Below, piece after piece: positions 59,901-64,000 of a stretch of 64,000 nucleotides of DNA (its first letter is position 1; each line of letters opens with the position of its first letter). The stretch is taken from positions 4,314,501 through 4,378,500 of the forward strand of contig NC_092198.1 in assembly GCF_043641665.1 (NCBI RefSeq). Direction: 5' to 3'. Position numbers and translations under genes: made by a program. A model generated the notes under the pieces. That model saw only the letters and a program-made list of their open reading frames with translations. It did not search any database and had not been told where the DNA came from. The DNA comes from Enoplosus armatus (Eukaryota; Chordata; Actinopteri; Centrarchiformes; Enoplosidae).

Positions 59901-62214
59901 TGAGTGTAAATGTCTCCCCTTTATTACGTTATCCCAATGCTGTTACCTTTCTCCACACTATGCCTTTCCCCTCTGATTTTGATAATTTAATAATGATTTC
60001 AATAAATCATCTAGACCAGCTCCCTCAGCAGCGGTTAGAGCACCGTTGAGTACCTGGCCACATACATGTGTCCACAATGCAACAAGCAAGTTTCTTTGTA
60101 CAATCAATGACCATCAATGAAAACAAAGATTTGTCATGGTTTACAAAGAGTTGCCTGTACCTTTTTTTTTGTGGCATCAAGCTTTAAGATCCTGCCATAT
60201 GTTGAAATGATTTGACACCCTTCATCTCATCCAGATGACCAAGGATCTCTTTGACATGGACGGTCTCAAACCACTGTGCGAGAGGTAGGGGTCAAAACGG
60301 TGGTGGGCTACTTCCTCACATTGGGTTAAAGAACTCCTCCTTTTGTGAAGCTCACAGCCAGACAGGCATTCAGTGGTGCACCTTGCCCACTCCTCACTGA
60401 TAACATTCTCCAGTGCTGCAGGTAACTGCTGTTGTTCCCTGCAATATGCGGTTTGAGCATGGTCACACACTTCCTGTCCAGAGCCAGCTGTGCGGTGAGA
60501 ACAGCGGGGATCCTGTTTCCATGAGTAGGATCCAACTGGCTCACCATCGCTCTTAGTTTGGACCCTCTCCTGGGACCAATTTGCCTTGGGAGACCCTATC
60601 AGGAGCTATTGCCCCCGACAAGAGTCCCTCTTTTTATCCAGAATGACCTCTTTGGTGGGAGAAGGACCCAGAGCAAACATCGATGATTGGCTTTGTGGTT
60701 GTATCAACAGGTCTGCGGCCCAAAGACACCCCATTACCAGGAGCTGAGCTAATGGGACCAATGCTGTTTCTGGTAGTGGGAGAAGCTACATGGCAAAACA
60801 CAGTTGTTTAAAGCAGGTCCTATTTTTTTGAAATGATTCTGCCTTGAGTAAAAGTTCTTAATTTACAATCAAAAAGGACATGTCTGTTTATTTCCACAAG
60901 AAAAGTAATGCTTTCTTTGGCGACCATATTAACAGTACATCAAGTTAGACAATAAGTTAAAATATTTACATTATATATAATAAAAATATTTTACATTGTT
61001 AAAGTCACACTGAAATTGTACCAATACTAACTTGATTACTTACCTGTATTACTTATATAAATATAATTTGAATTCACTTATTTATTTCACCATTTTATTC
61101 TATTAACTAATTAAGTTGCATTTTCTCTTTTGATCTGATTTTAAATGTTATGTAAACAGACACCATCTTTTACATTTTATTGTAAGAGAGGCAGACAGTC
61201 AATCTGAAGGATATTTAAATAGTATTTCATTCATATGTCAAGAGTCAAAATCTAACAGCAGAACCTTCTAACTATTTTAATGTTTACAAAATGTTAAGAA
61301 ACAGAAATTGAACCGAATTAAAAGCTGTTTATTATCATGTTGTGGTGTGAAGTTCACATTATTCATGCTGGGCTAGAGGTAAAGGTTTATGTTCTTCAAT
61401 GTGAAATGATGTGTACTATACTTTAAAGTCATAAATGCACAGCTATTTTGACTTCTTAATCTTAAATCTGGGCCTTAATTAGTCCAATTATGTCATCCTG
61501 ACATACGTGACTAATGTTTTCCTTTTCTTTTCTTTCAATTCAGCTGCTCTGCCATGGCCAGGACCGTTGATTGAATAGGTGTTACAATCCCGTTGTCCCA
61601 AATATATGGTCTAGTTAACATAAGGACCTACTAAACCTTCTTGAAGGATTGTGACATCTTTTCCTAACCTGAACCAAGTAGTAGTAGTTTTGTTGCCTAA
61701 ACCTAAGCCTTCTGAACTAGTAGGTGTAGTAGGACCCAATAAGAACTGATAGTCATCAACCATGTGAATAAATGATAATGGCCTTCTGAACCTACTGGTA
61801 GGTGCAGCCGGCCCCTTCTAACCCATATCTCCATATCTATGAGGCTGATAAGCCCATTCAATCCAGGACGAGTCCTTCAGCTGATACTGACCAACCTGAG
61901 GAAGCATGGACTCCATGAGGGAGTCCATCCTGAGCCTGTATCACAACCTCATCACAGGCTCCAAGGCTTTGATTCCATACAAAGGATCCGGTGGCAGTGC
62001 TGTCACCAGAGTCATCTCCACTGTGTACTGCTCTGAAAGCACTGAGCTGACCAACACACAGTGTGCAAAGAGAGGAAGAGAGCAGCAGCAGCCAGTCTCT
62101 ACCAAAGAAATGCCTGAGAGTGTGATTGTTTTTTATCTGCTTGCTGGCAGGATGGCATGACAAACCTTTGTGTCTGGCAGGGCTGGTGAGGCCCCTGGTA
62201 CAGTCTTGCACTGG

Positions 62215-62350
62215 GGTCCATGTAGACATGCTGCACCATATGACAGATATGGTTGGTATGAACAAGGGCTATATGACCACTGAGCTATTCATGAAACGGC
62301 TGGACCATTTTATTAAGCATGCCCAAACCCACCCATCAGCCCCTGTCATC
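62215..62350 (+). pseudogene. decayed pogo/Tigger- or jerky-like DDE transposase fragment
   Basis: In the frame from 62126, the translation gives MNKGYMTTELFMKRLDHFIK followed by HAQTHPSAPVI. This fits the block before the second catalytic Asp of DDE_1 transposases (G-[WY]-MT-x-E-[LI]-F ... HF-I-K ... P-x-x-x-P-V). The expected LLLDGHxSH catalytic motif does not follow, and frames break around 62350. It is therefore a short remnant at best. A chance resemblance cannot be excluded. Confidence 0.4.
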
Positions 62351-63422
62351 TACGAGTCCAGGGTTAGACAACAGGCAACATGTCCAACACGCAATAGGAG
62401 CAACAAAAACAACCTTATTGAAACACATTCCCATTCCACAATCACTCGCCAACATCCTCATTACACCCACACTGGGTTGGGCAAAGGAGAGGGAGAGAGA
62501 TTCAATTTGATGTTTCAAAATGAATTAAATTAAGAATTCTTCAAATTTAACGTCACCAGAGTTGTTTCCCCATCCTCCACATATTAACATTAATGTTAGT
62601 TAATAAGAAACTGTTTTCTGTTGCGCACAGCCATTTTGGACTCTGCCACATGGTTCATATAAGCATTTATCGATTAAAAATGTAGAAATGCTTAGAAATA
62701 ATACTAACTATACAATATCTGATAGTTATTCATCAATATCGTTCATTCAATATCTGATAGTTACTCAAATGTGTGTGTTTTTATAATATTAGAAATGACT
62801 CCTTTTTACCCGTCCGGAGCACCGTGAGTCGAAAATTCCAGCCGTTCGGATACCGTGAGCCCTCACGGTAATCCGGGCACCGTCTACTGACTGTTTTTTC
62901 AAATTTTCTCCTGAACGATTGGCCCAAATTGTGTCAATCAAACATTGGTATGCATGTAAGACCTGCCCCCAGAGACAGAAAAGCCAATCAGGCTTACCTT
63001 TCCAGACATTGATATTTTTTGGGCCTTTAATTGTGCTAAGTGTTTGTAACACATTGACTCTACGTTACTCCTGCGTGATCCCTACAAATTGGCTAAAACT
63101 TGAATTAAAACACTGTAAAATAGTACTTACATGTCTTAAGTAGAGTATAATGACTGGGGGACTCCGCAGAACAGAACCCAATGAATAAACTGATGAAAAA
63201 AATTTCTCAGATTTTGACACAGCTGATGTTTTGACTGTGTTGTGACTTGATTTACATCACACCTCAACTGCTGAGCTTCACGTCTGTGTGAAATACGAGG
63301 CAAAAAAGAAGCTTCCCAAGAAACATTTCAGCACACAATTATGTTTGGACAATTGGTTTGTCTGGTGTGAAAGTAAATGCTTTGAATAAAAGCGTGTCCT
63401 CTCACTTTGAAACCTATCAGCT

Positions 63423-63740
63423 AGGTTTATGCTTGACGCAGTGTCCCCCGCAGTGCGCTCCCAAAATGACTTCATCACGTATCTTGCATTGGGCACAAAA
63501 AGCTCAGCAAGTCGTTGCTGCGTGTGGTCGTGCCCCTCCAAATATTTGTGACTGACCTTGCGTCTTGTTTCGTCCGTCACGATGAGGCAGTGTTGCCAAC
63601 TTGGCGACTTTTTTTTGTCAAAAGCTACTAGCGACAAATCTAGTGACTTTTTCTGGGGTTATTGGAGACTTTTCTGGTGTTTCGGAGACTCTGAGTTGAA
63701 AGCACGTATCGTTCTGCAGTTTACTGTCCTCAACGAGCAG
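63423..63740 (+). repeat. repeat-like segment sharing its left end with 53639
   Basis: Positions 63423-63447 match 53639-53663 at 22 of 25 bases (core TTGACGCAGTGTCCC). Downstream, 63590-63690 (GTGTTGCCAACTTGGCGACT and following) resembles another fish repeat. The open frame at 63558-63755 lies in this and is not called a gene. Confidence 0.45.
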
Positions 63741-64000
63741 CAGGTGCTGCCGTGAGACCATCCCCCGTCCTGAAGCACTCACAGGTGGTCAGTCTCACAG
63801 TAGCCTCGCGCAGCTGTCCCAGCTGCAGCCAGAGCCGAGAGGAGACCCCCACCACTCCGCCGCTGGATGTAAATGTTTCTTCACTGTCACACTAAAATAA
63901 ATCATTGCATTTGACTCACACAGCCTCAGTCACTTACTCACCTCGTCCACTGTGTGTGCGCCTCTCTGTGACATAAGCTAGACATCTAGCTAGCTAGCTC

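Larger units (their letters stand above)
59901..64000. other. region right of gopc with no recognised host gene
   Basis: About 4.1 kb. Open frames at 60222-60547 (minus) and 61839-62533 (plus) lack a clear host-gene identity; the latter covers the transposase-like fragment listed below. The segment 62815-62885 has short CACGGT/ACCGTG-type inverted phrases. The last bases are CTAGCTAGCTAGCTC. If gopc's usual vertebrate neighbours are present, they lie beyond the right edge. Confidence 0.5.

Noticed and set aside
61858..62265. 135-aa minus-strand open frame
   Set aside because: No recognisable motif. The opposite strand shows transposase-like residues, so this is probably a shadow frame.
63558..63755. 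65-aa plus-strand open frame near the right edge
   Set aside because: The underlying DNA resembles a dispersed fish repeat and the peptide has no domain features or splice-consistent continuation.
1..64000. CRISPR arrays, operons, prophage or bacterial defence systems
   Set aside because: The DNA is plainly vertebrate with spliced genes; no regularly spaced repeat arrays apart from micro- and minisatellites were seen.

Overview
The window is ordinary vertebrate nuclear DNA from a ray-finned (teleost) fish. It holds intron-rich genes with GT-AG junctions, short exons, abundant (TA)n and (CA)n microsatellites, and many fragments of LINE, SINE and DNA-transposon families that I recognise as teleost-typical. 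A percomorph species is my guess from the repeats only. I reconstructed four protein-coding genes exon by exon. Their reading phases join without a break across every junction, so all four look functional.

Layout, left to right. (1) 3033-5111, minus strand: the first two coding exons of gabrr2, the GABA-A receptor rho2 subunit. The rest lies beyond the left edge, and 1-3032 is intron. (2) 5112-10253: intergenic, with two recognisable repeats. (3) 10254-28414, minus strand: complete ube2j1 (8 coding exons, 321 aa), the tail-anchored ER ubiquitin-conjugating enzyme of ERAD. (4) 28415-34209: intergenic, with a perfect 20-nt hairpin and a 43-bp minisatellite. (5) 34210-44105, plus strand: complete gabrr1 (10 coding exons, 469 aa), the GABA rho1 subunit. 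(6) 44106-48514: convergent intergenic space with a decayed LINE reverse transcriptase. (7) 48515-58676, minus strand: complete gopc (9 coding exons including a 24-nt microexon, 445 aa), the Golgi PDZ/coiled-coil protein. (8) 58677-64000: no host gene recognised. It holds the gopc upstream region, a LINE 3' end apparently interrupted by a solo-LTR-like element, a decayed pogo/Tigger-like transposase fragment and other repeats.

Functional links. The two rho subunits form homo- or heteropentameric GABA-gated chloride channels, best known in retina. ube2j1 and gopc act in ER quality control and Golgi sorting of membrane proteins, but their neighbourhood with the rho genes is conserved synteny rather than an operon-like unit. 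Compared with the human order (GABRR1-GABRR2-UBE2J1, all on one strand), gabrr1 here is inverted and lies on the other side of ube2j1.

I did not find a novel biological system. The points most worth a second look are the gene-order change, the gopc microexon with a UGC element upstream, the symmetric cassette exon of gabrr1, and several compact structured repeats.
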